Shown: positions 9,113 to 18,646, counted from the stretch's first letter. The stretch is DNA of 64,000 nt from Pseudomonas sp. KU43P (GCF_033095865.1 NZ_AP019365.1:3321501-3385500); one strand, 5' to 3'. The notes: generated by a model from the sequence alone, not told the origin. Program-made: numbers and translations.

Positions 9113-10273
9113 TCAGCGCAGCAGCGGGCGCAGCAGTTCGCGGGAGATGATGTGCCGCTGGATCTCGGAGGTACCTTCCCAGATCCGCTCGATCCGCGCG
9201 TTGCGCCAGATGCGCTCGACCGGGCCTTCGTCCATCAGGCCCATGCCGCCGTAGATCTGCACGGCTTCATCAGCGACCTTGCCGAGCACTTCGCTGGCGA
9301 ACAGCTTGGCCATGCCGGCCTCGCCGTCGGTCATGCTGCCCTGGTCCATCTTCCAGGCGGTGTGCAGGGTCAGCAGTTCGGCGGCGCGTATCTGCGTGGC
9401 CATGTCGGCGAGCTTGAACGACACGCCCTGGTAGGTGCCGATCGGCTGGCCGAACTGCTTGCGGTCGGCTGCCCATTGCAGCGACACGTCGAGCGCGCGC
9501 TGGGCCTGGCCGACGCAGTTGGCGGCGACCATCACCCGGCCAGCGGTGAGCCAGGCGTTGGCCACGTCCCAGCCCTTGCCGACTTCACCGAGCACCTTGG
9601 CAGCCGGCACCTTGCAGTCATCGAAGAACAGCTCGTAGGTGTGGTAGCCACGGTTGCTCACGCATTTCGGGCCGCGGCGGATGGTCATGCCCGGGGTGCC
9701 GCGGTCGACCAGGAAGGCGGTGACGGCGTTGCGCTTCTTGCCGTTGTGCTCGTAGGTGTCGGTGACGGCGAAGACGATGGCGAAATCGGCGTGTCCCGCA
9801 TGGCTGATGAAGTGCTTGCTGCCGTTGATGACGAAGTCGTCGCCTTCGCGCACGGCGCGGGTCTTGATCGAGTTGGCGTCGGAGCCGGCGCCCGGTTCGG
9901 TGAGGGCGAAGCAGTCGGTCTTCTCGCCACGGATGCACGGCAGCAGGTAATCCTCGACTTGCTGGCCGGTGCAGGCCATGAGGATTTTCGAAGGCCGGGC
10001 GACGAACACGTGCAGGGCCCAGGTAACTTTCGACAGTTCGCGTTCGATCAGCGCCTGGGACAGGTAGTCGAGGCCACCGCCCCCCACTTCCTCGGGCATG
10101 TTGAACGCGTAGAAGCCGGCGGCGATGGCCTTGCCACGGATCTGCGCGGCAAGTTCCGGGGAGACTTCGTCGGCGCGGTCCACGGCCTCTTCATGGGGCA
10201 GCAGCTCCTTGGCGACGAAGCTACGTACGGCATCCACCAACATTTCTTGTTCTTGAGTCAGTTGGAAATTCAT
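9113..10273 (-). CDS. Acyl-CoA dehydrogenase
   Basis: A 386-residue acyl-CoA dehydrogenase of normal length. FAD-contact motif FALTEPGAGSDA is near residue 155, and the C-terminal catalytic glutamate lies in IWEGTSEIQ (about Glu366). It introduces an alpha-beta double bond into an acyl-CoA and passes electrons to electron transfer flavoprotein. It sits between an enoyl-CoA hydratase gene (36-bp gap) and an acyl-CoA synthetase gene (13-bp gap), giving a three-gene activation-dehydrogenation-hydration module attached to the arginine transaminase genes. Confidence 0.87.
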   Translation of the reverse strand: MNFQLTQEQEMLVDAVRSFVAKELLPHEEAVDRADEVSPELAAQIRGKAIAAGFYAFNMPEEVGGGGLDYLSQALIERELSKVTWALHVFVARPSKILMACTGQQVEDYLLPCIRGEKTDCFALTEPGAGSDANSIKTRAVREGDDFVINGSKHFISHAGHADFAIVFAVTDTYEHNGKKRNAVTAFLVDRGTPGMTIRRGPKCVSNRGYHTYELFFDDCKVPAAKVLGEVGKGWDVANAWLTAGRVMVAANCVGQAQRALDVSLQWAADRKQFGQPIGTYQGVSFKLADMATQIRAAELLTLHTAWKMDQGSMTDGEAGMAKLFASEVLGKVADEAVQIYGGMGLMDEGPVERIWRNARIERIWEGTSEIQRHIISRELLRPLLR

Positions 10274-10309
10274 GGCCTGTTCCTGGGTAACCGGGGAATG
10301 AGTGAGTGC

Positions 10310-11101
10310 TTATTTGCCGCTGAAACGAGGTGCGCGTTTTTCCGTGGCGGCGCGCAGGGCTTCGCTGCCGTCTTCACTGCGCCCGCAGAGCAGGCCGGCG
10401 GCGAGTTCTGCCGTCAGCTGTTCGGCCAGCGTGCGCGAGGCGCCGTCTCTGATCAGGCGCTTGGTCTGGGCGTAGGCGAAGGTCGGCCCCTGGGCTAGGC
10501 GTGCGGCCAGCTCGGCGGTGGCGGTGGCCAGTTGGTCGTCGGCGACCACTTCACCGACCAGGCCGGCAGCCAGTGCGCGCTCGGCGCCCCAGAGTTCATC
10601 GAGGAACAGCAGGCGCTTGGCCTGTTCGCTGCCGATCAGCCTTGGCAGGTGCCAGCTAGCGCCGGCGTCCGGCGAGTAGGCCATGCTGGTGTAGCCGGCC
10701 TTGAAGCGCGCCGACTGGGCAGCCAGGCGCAGGTCGCAGCACAGCGACAGGTCCATGCCGGCGCCGACGGCGGTGCCGTTGATGGCGGCGAGGGTGGGCT
10801 TGTCCAGGGTGTGCAGGCACTGCATCAGGGCGTGGGCGGTTTCGGTCCAGCCGTAGGTTTCCAGGGCGCCACGGGCTTCGGCCTCGGCCCATTCGGCGAG
10901 GTCGGCGCCGGCGCAGAAGCTGCGGCCTGTGCCGGTCAGCACCACCACGCGCACGGCGGGGTCGGTGTTGTAGGCCTCGAGGGTGGCGTGCAGTTGCTTC
11001 AGGGTCGGGATGTCCAGCGCGTTGCGCTGATCGGGGCGGTTCAGGGTGATCCAGGCGACGCCGGCTTCGACTTGCGTGAGTAGGGACTGCTGAGCGGTCA
11101 T
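10310..11101 (-). CDS. Enoyl-CoA hydratase/isomerase family protein
   Basis: A 263-residue crotonase-fold protein. The oxyanion-hole motifs FCAGADLAEW and GTAVGAGMDL are clear. The YSPDAGASWHLPRL segment has Asp-Ala-Gly where classic hydratases carry Gly-Gly-Gly after a Glu, more like isomerase-type members (PaaG-like), so the exact reaction is open. Start ATG at 11101 has GAGG 6 bases upstream. It is the first gene of the six-gene minus-strand operon, so the operon promoter should lie in 11102-11350. Confidence 0.8.
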   Translation of the reverse strand: MTAQQSLLTQVEAGVAWITLNRPDQRNALDIPTLKQLHATLEAYNTDPAVRVVVLTGTGRSFCAGADLAEWAEAEARGALETYGWTETAHALMQCLHTLDKPTLAAINGTAVGAGMDLSLCCDLRLAAQSARFKAGYTSMAYSPDAGASWHLPRLIGSEQAKRLLFLDELWGAERALAAGLVGEVVADDQLATATAELAARLAQGPTFAYAQTKRLIRDGASRTLAEQLTAELAAGLLCGRSEDGSEALRAATEKRAPRFSGK

Positions 11102-11456
11102 GACGGGCCTCGGATTATTGTGATGGGTATTTGAGGTGCGATCCGAGGCTCATGCTAAACGAGTGTTCAGTAAGGAGGCAATTGGGTGCCAGGACGCTGT
11201 GTAACAACAGCTAAATTTAGTTATCTGATTGTTTTTAAGGGATTTATTAGCAATTCGAGGGTTGCGTCGGGCAACGCTGTTACAACTTCGCACAACTGCG
11301 CAAGCTACAGGTCTCGCAAGCACATCACAGGTTTTGGGTGCCGTGAAGCACCTGTGGGAGCCGGCTTGCCGGCGATGGGGCCAGAACAGGCTCATCACGG
11401 TTGCCTGGTCTGGCCCCATCGCCGGCAAGCCGGCTCCCACAGGGAGTGCGTGAGGC
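11102..11456. other. Intergenic region: operon promoter zone plus REP pair
   Basis: 355 bases without a gene. The half next to the enoyl-CoA hydratase (11102-11340) is AT-richer than the genes and should hold the promoter of the aru operon; it contains the perfect 10-bp palindrome CTAAATTTAG at 11211-11220. The other half is filled by a REP pair (11351-11443). No convincing -35/-10 pair can be assigned by eye. Confidence 0.5.
11351..11443. repeat. REP pair (BIME), perfect 34-bp arms
   Basis: Two head-to-head copies of the Pseudomonas REP unit (core GAGCCGGCTTGCCGGCGAT) at 11351-11384 and 11410-11443, exact reverse complements over 34 bases with a 25-base spacer. It lies between the convergent-facing ends of the aru operon promoter zone and the permease stop. 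Confidence 0.93.
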
Positions 11457-12869
11457 TCACGCCACCGGCATATCCGGCTCCAACCCAATTCCCTGCCGCT
11501 TGCGCTGCACCAGGAAATACGCCACATAGCACAGCGCAATAAAGCCGAAGCCCCAGTACAGCGAAGGCCGCTGGGTCTCATCCATCGCCAGAAACACGAA
11601 CAGCGAACTGCACAGGGTGATGCACAGCAGCGGCACCAGCGGGTACAGCGGCGCGCGGTACTTGAGCTCGCTCAACTGCCCGCCATCACGCAGGAACTGC
11701 TGACGGAACCGGTACTGCGCCAAGGCAATCACGATCCAGGTCACCGTGCCCGACATCCCGCTCACCGCCATCAGCACCATGAACAAGGTGTCGGCGGCCA
11801 CGAAGCTGGTCATCAGCGAAATCAACGCAAAACACAGGGTGATGAACAGCGCGCGCAGCGGCACGCCACGGCTGCTCAGCGGCGACAGGCTCCTGGGCGC
11901 CATGCCGGTCTTGGACATCGCCCAGAGGATGCGGGTAGAGGCATACAGGCCGGAGTTGCCCACCGACAGGATCGCGGTGAGGATCACGAAGTTCATCAGG
12001 TCCGCCGCAAAGGGAATGCCGACCATGTCGAACACCTGCACGAACGGGCTTTCCATCAGCCCGGCCTGCTGCCACGGCACGATCGCCGAAAGCACCACGA
12101 TGGCCAGCACATAGAAGATCAGCACGCGGAACACCACGTTGCGCACGGCCCGCGGGATGCTCTTCTCCGGCTGGTCGGTCTCGCCCGCTGCCACGCCCAT
12201 GATCTCGCAGCCCTGGAAGGCATAGACCACGGTCATCATCACGGCGAACACCGCCGACAGGCCATTGGGGAACAGCGAGTCGCCGATCAGGTTGCTCATC
12301 ATCGGTGCCGGTGCGCCGCTGGTCAGCGGGATCGCGCCGAAGATCACCAGCACGCCGACGATGATGAAGCCGAGAATCGCCGCCACCTTGATCCCGGCGA
12401 ACCAGTATTCCGCCTCACCGAAGGCCCGGGTGGCCAGCGCGTTGATGCCGAACAGCACCGCGACGAACAGCGCCGACCAGTACCAGATAGGCACGCCGGG
12501 GAACCAGCGCTCCATCAGCATGCCGGCAGCGGTGAACTCCAGGCCCACGGTGGTGGCCCAGCTCATCCAGTACACCCAGCCGATCATGAAGCCCGTGGCC
12601 GGGCCGATGAATTTCGTCGCATGGGCCTGGAATGAGCCGGACACCGGCATCTGCACCGACAGCTCGCCCAGGCAGACCATCACCAGGTACATCAGGAAAC
12701 CAGCCACCAAATAGGCCAGGATCGCGCCCACCGGCCCGCCCTGGTTGATGGTCACGCCCGACCCCATGAATAACCCGGTGCCGATCACGCCACCGAGCGA
12801 GAGCATGAAGATATGCCGGCTCTTCAATGCCCGTGTGAGGTGGATACCTTCAGCTTTACGGCCTTTCAT
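11457..12869 (-). CDS. Amino acid permease, APC superfamily
   Basis: A 470-residue inner-membrane transporter with about 12 hydrophobic segments and the amino acid permease opening LSLGGVIGTGLFMGSG near residue 25. The ATG at 12869 is chosen because GGAG lies 9 bases upstream; an upstream in-frame TTG would add five residues. The gene lies between the arginine transaminase operon and its AruRS-like regulators, and the P. aeruginosa aru locus has a permease at this place, so basic amino acid uptake (arginine or lysine) is likely but not proven. Confidence 0.83.
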   Translation of the reverse strand: MKGRKAEGIHLTRALKSRHIFMLSLGGVIGTGLFMGSGVTINQGGPVGAILAYLVAGFLMYLVMVCLGELSVQMPVSGSFQAHATKFIGPATGFMIGWVYWMSWATTVGLEFTAAGMLMERWFPGVPIWYWSALFVAVLFGINALATRAFGEAEYWFAGIKVAAILGFIIVGVLVIFGAIPLTSGAPAPMMSNLIGDSLFPNGLSAVFAVMMTVVYAFQGCEIMGVAAGETDQPEKSIPRAVRNVVFRVLIFYVLAIVVLSAIVPWQQAGLMESPFVQVFDMVGIPFAADLMNFVILTAILSVGNSGLYASTRILWAMSKTGMAPRSLSPLSSRGVPLRALFITLCFALISLMTSFVAADTLFMVLMAVSGMSGTVTWIVIALAQYRFRQQFLRDGGQLSELKYRAPLYPLVPLLCITLCSSLFVFLAMDETQRPSLYWGFGFIALCYVAYFLVQRKRQGIGLEPDMPVA

Positions 12870-12994
12870 TATTATTATCTCCAATAAGCGTCGAAGACCG
12901 CGTGTGCAGCGGTTGACCCGATTATTGGAAAGCGATGTAAGGCCCGGTTGATCGTAAAGATCAAAGATGTAAAAAGTCGTAAGGTTTTTGTTGC

Positions 12995-15247
12995 TCAGGC
13001 AGCCAGCAGTTCCGCCAGGCTGTGTTCGGCACGCTGCAGGTGCTCGCGCAGCACCTCGGCCATGGCCTGTACACCCGGCTTGTCACGCGCCATGGCGCTT
13101 TCCTCCAACTGGCGCAAGACTGTCGCCAAGCCGCACAACCCCATGGAATCACTGCTCCCGGCCAGGCGGTGAGCCAGGTGAGTCACCTCGGTGCAATCTC
13201 CCGCCTCCACGGCTTCGAGCAACGGTTGGCGATGTTGTGCCAGGGCGTCACACAGACTGGCCAGTAGGCCCTGCAGCTTCTGCTCGCCCAGCAACGTGCG
13301 GTGCGTGGCCAGCAGTTCGTGGTCAAGCCAGGTGGCCGAGGGCGGTTGAAGCGGCTGCCCCTGCCCGGCGAGGGCCCGGCGCAGGTTTGCAAGCTTCAGC
13401 GGCTTGCCCAGCACGCCCTGCATGCCAGCGTCCAGGTAAGCACGCACCAGCCCCGGCTGCACGCTGGCGGTCAGCGCCAGGATGCGCGTTTCGCGGTTGG
13501 GCGTGTCGCCGCTGCGCACTTGCCGGCACAGCTCCACGCCGCTGATACCCGGCAGATGAACATCCAGCAGAAGCAGGTCGTAACGCTGCTGCGCACACCG
13601 CTGCAAGCCCTGCTCGGCATCCTCGGCCAGCCACACCCGGTGCCCGTCACGCTCCAGCAGGCCGCGCACCACTTCACGGTTCAATGCCACGTCTTCCACT
13701 ACCAGTACGTCCAGAGACGCTGCCCTGCAATCCGCACTCGCCACAGCCTGAGGCGGCAACGCCGTCTCCAGCGCCAGCTCGAACCAGAAGCAACTGCCCT
13801 GCCCTTCACGGCTGCGCACGCCAATCTGCCCACCCATCTGCTCCACCAGGTGCTTGCTGATCGCCAGCCCCAGCCCGGTGCCGCCATAGCGCCGCGCAAC
13901 CGCCTCGCTGGCCTGGACGAAGCGGTCGAAGATCTTCGGCTGCATCGTCTCGCAGATGCCGATGCCATCGTCGGTGACGCTCAGGCGCAGGTGCTGGCGA
14001 TCCGGCGCCTGCCGCAGCACCTCGACCTCGATCAGTATCTCGCCACCCTCGGTGAACTTGATGGCATTGGCCAGCAGGTTGCTCAGCACCTGGCGCAGGT
14101 ACTGCTCGGCGCCGTGCTGGTAAACCGCCAGTTGCGGGTCGAGGCGGCAGAGCACCACACTGTCATTGGCCAGTGCGCGGGGTTCGAGCAGGGTCAGCAC
14201 CTCGTCACAGAGCTGGCGCAGGGAGAAATCCACGGCTTCGGGGTGGCTCTCGCCTTCTTCGAGGCGGGCGAAGTACAGCACTTCGTTGAGAATGCTGAGC
14301 AGCCCTTCGCCTGCCTTGTACAAGGCTTCGAGCCTTTTGCGATCGGGCGCCGCGAGCGCCGCGCCACGCAGCAGTTCGGCCATGCCGAGAATACCGTTCA
14401 ACGGTGTGCGCAGTTCATGGCTCATGGTGGCAAGAAAGCGCGACTTGGCAAGGTTGGCGGCCTCGGCATCGTCCTTGGCCCGCATCAGGCTCGCGGTGCG
14501 GCGTTCCACCTGCTTCTGCAGCTCGTCGCGCTTGCCCTGCAAGGCCAGGCGGTCGGTCTCGCGGCGCTCGATATCGCTGAGGATCGCCCGGCGCATGTCG
14601 TCCAGCGCCAGCGCCACACTGTCGATCTCGTCCGGGTGCGGCGAGCGGCGCTTGCTCAGGCGCAGCGGCTCGTGCCATTGCCCGGCACCGATACCTCGGG
14701 CGAAGTCGGCCATGACCTGCAGGTGGCGGGTGACCAAGCGGTAGAACAGCCCGGACAGCGCCAGGGCCAGGCCGCAGAGGAACACGCTCATCCACAGCAG
14801 GCTGGTCAGCCCGGTGGTGAACAGACGCCGGTGCACCGCGCCCAGGTCGATGCTCACTTCCAGCTCGCCAAGGTGGCGCACAGACCCTGAGGGCGGCTGG
14901 TAATCCAGCGCAAAACGCTCGACCCGCAGCGGTCCCCTGGGCGCTGCATCGCCCTGCTGCAAGGTGAAGTCTGGGCTGTTCAGGCGCACCAGCGCCACGT
15001 CGGAGAAGTCCACCAGCCCGCGCAGTTGTACATTGAGCTGCTCTTGATTCAGATCCCAGAGGCTGCGCTCCAGACTCTCCAGATACCCCGCACGGATCAG
15101 CGCCATGCGCCCATCGATCTCGCGCATCTCGCGGCGGTATTCGAAATACAGCTGCACGCTGCTGGCCAACACCGTGAAGCACAGGCTGAACAGCAGGATG
15201 AACAGCAACAGCCGTCGCAGCAGGCCACCCGGTTGCAGGCGGGTCAT
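12995..15247 (-). CDS. aruS: Hybrid sensor histidine kinase AruS-like (HK-REC-HPt)
   Basis: A 750-residue tripartite kinase. TM1 is about 11-33, a periplasmic sensor about 36-145, TM2 about 148-172, then a HAMP-like linker. HisKA has His277 in [13 protein letters not shown]; the ATPase domain shows [20 protein letters not shown] and [10 protein letters not shown]. The receiver domain has phospho-acceptor Asp562 in [10 protein letters not shown], and the HPt domain has His693 in [12 protein letters not shown]. The start overlaps the stop of the upstream binding-protein gene by 4 bases. The AruS name comes from the locus match to P. aeruginosa, where AruRS activates aruHI; it would relay phosphate to the response regulator at 16005-16721. 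Confidence 0.8.
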   Translation of the reverse strand: MTRLQPGGLLRRLLLFILLFSLCFTVLASSVQLYFEYRREMREIDGRMALIRAGYLESLERSLWDLNQEQLNVQLRGLVDFSDVALVRLNSPDFTLQQGDAAPRGPLRVERFALDYQPPSGSVRHLGELEVSIDLGAVHRRLFTTGLTSLLWMSVFLCGLALALSGLFYRLVTRHLQVMADFARGIGAGQWHEPLRLSKRRSPHPDEIDSVALALDDMRRAILSDIERRETDRLALQGKRDELQKQVERRTASLMRAKDDAEAANLAKSRFLATMSHELRTPLNGILGMAELLRGAALAAPDRKRLEALYKAGEGLLSILNEVLYFARLEEGESHPEAVDFSLRQLCDEVLTLLEPRALANDSVVLCRLDPQLAVYQHGAEQYLRQVLSNLLANAIKFTEGGEILIEVEVLRQAPDRQHLRLSVTDDGIGICETMQPKIFDRFVQASEAVARRYGGTGLGLAISKHLVEQMGGQIGVRSREGQGSCFWFELALETALPPQAVASADCRAASLDVLVVEDVALNREVVRGLLERDGHRVWLAEDAEQGLQRCAQQRYDLLLLDVHLPGISGVELCRQVRSGDTPNRETRILALTASVQPGLVRAYLDAGMQGVLGKPLKLANLRRALAGQGQPLQPPSATWLDHELLATHRTLLGEQKLQGLLASLCDALAQHRQPLLEAVEAGDCTEVTHLAHRLAGSSDSMGLCGLATVLRQLEESAMARDKPGVQAMAEVLREHLQRAEHSLAELLAA

Positions 15248-16008
15248 GGCTGGCTGACCATGTCGCGGTAGGTGACCTCGCTTTCATGCAGCCAGCGCTC
15301 CAGCTCACCGGCGTCGGTCATCTTCTGCAGTTGCGCGTCGATCTCGCCCATGTGCGTGCTCAGCGGCGAACGGCGCGACACCGCCACCCGCAGGTAGTCG
15401 ACGCTCAGTGCCGGTGGCAGCGCGACGATGTCGCGGGCGCCGGGCAGGTGCTCGACGAACAGCTGGCCGGTGCGTCGCTCCTGGATCACGAAGTCGATGC
15501 GCCCACGTATCAGCTTGCCGAAATTCTGCCCGCTGTCCGACACCCATTCGATGTTCTGGTGCCGGGCCACGAAACGGTCGAACTCGGGGCCGTAGCTTTC
15601 GCCGAACAGCAGCCCGCCGCGGTACTGGGCCAGATCTTCGAGCTTCTCGAATTTCAGCGGCCGCTGGCGATTGGCGAACACCGCCACCTCCTCGCGCAAT
15701 ACCGGCACCTGGGAAAAGCGCATGGACTGGGCGCGCTGCTCCGAGGTGTAAGCCAGCACCACATCCACCCGCCCTGCGGCGGCATCGAGCAGGCAACGCT
15801 GCCAGTTGCCCAGCACCACCATCTCGACCTGGTAACCCAACCGCCCGAACAGCTCGCGGACCACGGTCGGCGCCAGCCCGCGCGGCTGCTTGCCATCGCT
15901 CCAGGACACCGGCGGGTAGACTGGATAATCGCAGTAGCGAATGGTTTCGGCAGCCTGCACCACCGTGCTGGCCAGCAACACCAGCAGGCCGAACAGGTAC
16001 CGGCTCAC
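15244..16008 (-). CDS. Periplasmic amino-acid-type solute-binding protein (SBP_bac_3)
   Basis: A 254-residue protein with a signal peptide (hydrophobic run about 4-17, cleavage probably after VVQAAE-type Ala) followed by a type 3 extracellular solute-binding fold ([15 protein letters not shown], later [16 protein letters not shown]). It overlaps both neighbours by 4 bases: the response regulator before it and the histidine kinase after it. No ABC permease genes are near, so it is more likely a sensory accessory protein that presents a ligand to the kinase periplasmic domain than a transport component. Confidence 0.8.
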   Translation of the reverse strand: MSRYLFGLLVLLASTVVQAAETIRYCDYPVYPPVSWSDGKQPRGLAPTVVRELFGRLGYQVEMVVLGNWQRCLLDAAAGRVDVVLAYTSEQRAQSMRFSQVPVLREEVAVFANRQRPLKFEKLEDLAQYRGGLLFGESYGPEFDRFVARHQNIEWVSDSGQNFGKLIRGRIDFVIQERRTGQLFVEHLPGARDIVALPPALSVDYLRVAVSRRSPLSTHMGEIDAQLQKMTDAGELERWLHESEVTYRDMVSQP

Positions 16009-16721
16009 GCGGCCACGCTGGCGGTGAACAGGTAGCCGGCACCGTGGATAGTGATGATCAGTTCAGGCTCGGCGGGGTCATCATGCAGCTTGCGCCGCAG
16101 GCGACCGACCAGCACATCGATGGAGCGGTCGTTGGGCACCCATTCGCGGTTGCGAATCTGGTCCATCAGCTGGTCGCGGCTCAGGGTATGGCCGCTGTTG
16201 CGCAGGAACACGCTGAGCAGCTGGAATTCGCCATGGGTCAGCAGGGTCTCGGCACCCTGCCCGTCGATCAGGCGGCGGCGGTCGCAGTCCAGCGACCAGT
16301 CGCCAAACTGCTTGAGGGTCGTGCTGGCCGGCCCGACCGGGCGGGCGCCCTGGGCATGACGCACGCGGCGGATCAGGTTCTTCGCGCGGGACACCAGTTC
16401 ACGGGGGTTGAGCGGTTTGCTCACGTAGTCGTCGGCGCCGCACTCCAGGCCGAGGATGCGGTCGATCTCGTCGTTGCGCCCGGTGATCAGGATGATCCCC
16501 ACTTCCGAGCGTACCCGCAGCTCGCGGGTCAGGGTCAGGCCGTCCTTGCCGGGCAGGCGAATGTCCAGCATCACCAGTTCCACCGGCTGCTCGGCCAGCA
16601 GCGTTTCGGCCTGCTCCGCAGTCGCGGCGCAGTGGACGACATAGCCTTCCTGGGCCAGGTAGGCCTGGAGCAAGTCACGAATCAGCGGATCGTCGTCGAC
16701 GATCAGTACGCGAGAGGTCAT
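16005..16721 (-). CDS. aruR: Response regulator AruR-like, OmpR family
   Basis: A 238-residue regulator: receiver domain (acidic pair near residue 10, phosphorylation site Asp53 in MLDIRLPGKDG, Lys in SKPLNPRE near 103) followed by a winged-helix DNA-binding domain (TLSRDQLMDQIRNREW and the recognition segment RSIDVLVGRLRRKL). It is first in a three-gene minus-strand operon, regulator to binding protein to kinase, with 4-base overlaps. By locus comparison it should activate the arginine transaminase genes; this is inferred. Confidence 0.82.
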   Translation of the reverse strand: MTSRVLIVDDDPLIRDLLQAYLAQEGYVVHCAATAEQAETLLAEQPVELVMLDIRLPGKDGLTLTRELRVRSEVGIILITGRNDEIDRILGLECGADDYVSKPLNPRELVSRAKNLIRRVRHAQGARPVGPASTTLKQFGDWSLDCDRRRLIDGQGAETLLTHGEFQLLSVFLRNSGHTLSRDQLMDQIRNREWVPNDRSIDVLVGRLRRKLHDDPAEPELIITIHGAGYLFTASVAA

Positions 16722-16797
16722 TGCGTAGGGTCCTGAGTCGCCCGAAGGCGTGTTTCTTATTAGAGTGGGCCAAGACTAGCGACTGCTGAACGGCCGA

Positions 16798-17445
16798 TCA
16801 ACAGGCCGCAGGGTGGGAGGTGAATCGTTGCCGACCGCCGGCCTGCAGGCCGTCGACCCAAGCCTCGCAGATCTGCACGCCCTGGGCCGGGGTGAAGGTG
16901 CCCGGGTTCAACCCCGACTCCAGCCACAGCCCGTCGAGCAATGCGCTGAGGCTGATGGCGGCGAGGTCAGCGTCGAAGTGTTCCCAGCCCTCCTCCTGGG
17001 CCAGCTCACTGAGCAAGGTGCGCAATTCGCGCCGGTATTCACCGTAGGAATGATCGTGCACCTGGTTGATCGCCTCGGCGGTCTTCACCGCGCCCCAGAA
17101 CGCCAGCCAGGCGTCGAGCAATTGCGGGTCGAGCAGCTCGGCGCTGAACGAGCCACGGAAGAACGCCGACAAACGTTCGCGGGCATTGGGCGCAACCTGC
17201 GCCATGGCCTCGCGCAGCAGTTGCATTACCCGGCCGGTGACCGCCATATAGGCTTCGGCCACCAGCTCGTCCTTGCCGGAATAGTGGTGGCTGATCAGCC
17301 CCACGGACACACCGGCCTCGGCGGAGATCTTGCGAATCGAGGCGCCCTGGAAGCCATGACGCTTCAGGCAGGCCAAGGTGGCCTCGACCAGATTGGCCTT
17401 GCGCAGTTCGGGTAGCATGCGGCTGAAGCGGGCTTCCTGGGTCAT
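16798..17445 (-). CDS. TetR-family transcriptional regulator, BetI-like
   Basis: A 215-residue TetR protein. The N-terminal helix-turn-helix is IRKISAEAGVSVGLISHHY (about 38-56), a BetI-type recognition helix. The ATG at 17445 is preferred because GAGG lies 7 bases upstream; an upstream start would add 16 residues with no homology-like character. It is divergent from an enoyl-CoA hydratase gene (117 bp apart), and a perfect 15-bp palindrome lies between them, so repression of that gene and of itself is likely. The ligand is unknown. Confidence 0.85.
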   Translation of the reverse strand: MTQEARFSRMLPELRKANLVEATLACLKRHGFQGASIRKISAEAGVSVGLISHHYSGKDELVAEAYMAVTGRVMQLLREAMAQVAPNARERLSAFFRGSFSAELLDPQLLDAWLAFWGAVKTAEAINQVHDHSYGEYRRELRTLLSELAQEEGWEHFDADLAAISLSALLDGLWLESGLNPGTFTPAQGVQICEAWVDGLQAGGRQRFTSHPAAC

Positions 17446-17494
17446 CGATCGTCCTCGAACGGGGGATAGCACAGTTGAACGACTGTACAGCAAG

Positions 17495-17509
17495 TCGCGT
17501 TAAACGCGA
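17495..17509. promoter_or_regulatory. Candidate TetR operator
   Basis: Perfect palindrome TCGCGTTAAACGCGA: two 7-bp arms around one central A. It lies 50 bases upstream of the TetR start and 53 bases upstream of the divergent hydratase start, the position expected for a shared operator. A weaker CGACT-N8-AGTCG repeat (17480-17497) overlaps its left edge. Confidence 0.6.
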
Positions 17510-17562
17510 TACTCCGGCAGCACCTGCTTCAGCATCCACGACAAGAACAACAGAGGCTCCTG

Positions 17563-18309
17563 ATGACCGACCTGATCCAGCACGAACTCGACGAAGGCCT
17601 ACTGACCCTGCGCCTGAACCGTCCGGACAAGCTCAATGCCCTGACCAACGCCATGTACACGCGCCTGGCGCAGCTGTTCGAGTCGGCCAACAGCGACCCT
17701 GCGGTCGAAGTGATCGTGGTGACCGGCAGCGCCGAGTGCTTCACCGCCGGCAACGACTTGCCCGACTTCCTCGACCAGCCCCCGACCGACCTGCAAAGCC
17801 CAGTGTTTCGCATGATGTGGGCGGTGCTGGCCCTGGACAAGCCACTGATCGCCGCCGTTGCCGGGCCGGCGATCGGCATCGGCACCACCCTGCTGCTGCA
17901 TTGCGACCAGGTGCTGGTGAGCCGCGACGCCAAGTTGCGCACGCCGTTCGTGCCCCTGGGCGTGTGCCCGGAGTTTGGTGCAAGCCTGCTCCTGCCACGG
18001 CTGCTAGGGCATGCGCGGGCCGCGCAGTTGTTGCTGTGCAGCCAGTTGATCGATGGTGAAAAGGCGGTGAACTGGGGGTTGGCGACCGAGCTGTTCGACG
18101 ATGGCGCGCAATGCCAGGCCGCCGCCGTGAAACTGGCGCGACGCCTGCAGCAGCTGCCGGCTGATGCGCTGCGCATCAGCAAGCAGTTGCTCAAGGATGC
18201 GCATCGCGAAGCGCTGGCGGCGACGGTGGCCAAGGAAGGGTTGCTGTTCATCGAGCGGTTGAACAGTGATGAGGCCAAGCGCGCGCTGACGGCAATGGCC
18301 AAGCGCTAG
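17563..18309 (+). CDS. Enoyl-CoA hydratase/isomerase family protein
   Basis: A 248-residue crotonase-fold protein. Motifs: LNRPDKLNALTNAMY near the N-terminus, FTAGNDLPDF (oxyanion hole 1), GPAIGIGTTLLLHCD (oxyanion hole 2), and a glutamate in LGVCPEFGAS. A single Glu at that place is common in delta3,delta2-enoyl-CoA isomerase types, so hydratase or isomerase cannot be separated by eye. AGAGG lies 6 bases upstream of the ATG. It stands alone, divergent from the TetR gene, and is followed by a REP pair. Confidence 0.82.
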   Translation: MTDLIQHELDEGLLTLRLNRPDKLNALTNAMYTRLAQLFESANSDPAVEVIVVTGSAECFTAGNDLPDFLDQPPTDLQSPVFRMMWAVLALDKPLIAAVAGPAIGIGTTLLLHCDQVLVSRDAKLRTPFVPLGVCPEFGASLLLPRLLGHARAAQLLLCSQLIDGEKAVNWGLATELFDDGAQCQAAAVKLARRLQQLPADALRISKQLLKDAHREALAATVAKEGLLFIERLNSDEAKRALTAMAKR

Positions 18310-18334
18310 GGGTTCTGCACCGGGTGCTGCGGCC

Positions 18335-18428
18335 GGCCTCATCGCCGGCAAGCCGGCTCCCACAGGGGGCGTGCAGCACTCAAGCACTGTAAGGTCTCTG
18401 TAGGAGCTGGCTTGCCAGCGATGAGTCC
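18335..18428. repeat. REP pair, second copy diverged
   Basis: A canonical REP unit at 18335-18367 and an inverted, diverged unit at 18398-18428 (GGAGCTGGCTTGCCAGCGAT core, with compensating changes that keep its own hairpin). Confidence 0.85.
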
Positions 18429-18646
18429 CGACCAGGCGACGACAATATCAGCGCGCTGACATCGCCCGGATCAGCCCAGCCAGTTTCTCCCCGATCATGA
18501 TGCACACCGCATTCAGATTGAGAGGTTTGCCAACGAGACCGAGGGGCTCGGTGGCAAACCCGCTTTAACGCGAGAACAACCGACAGGGTCATGGTCGCGG
18601 CCGTGAACGCCGAATCCGTGCCGCGTTGTTGAACCGTTACAGCTCC

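Noticed and set aside
3740..9150. Very long open frames on the + strand opposite the aru operon (over 500 codons each)
   Set aside because: They are antisense to clearly recognised enzymes, rich in Arg/His/Gln/Gly, and show no family motifs. High GC removes stop codons.
18380..18592. 70-codon minus-strand frame in the intergenic region
   Set aside because: Overlaps a REP unit, lacks a ribosome site, no similarity recognised.
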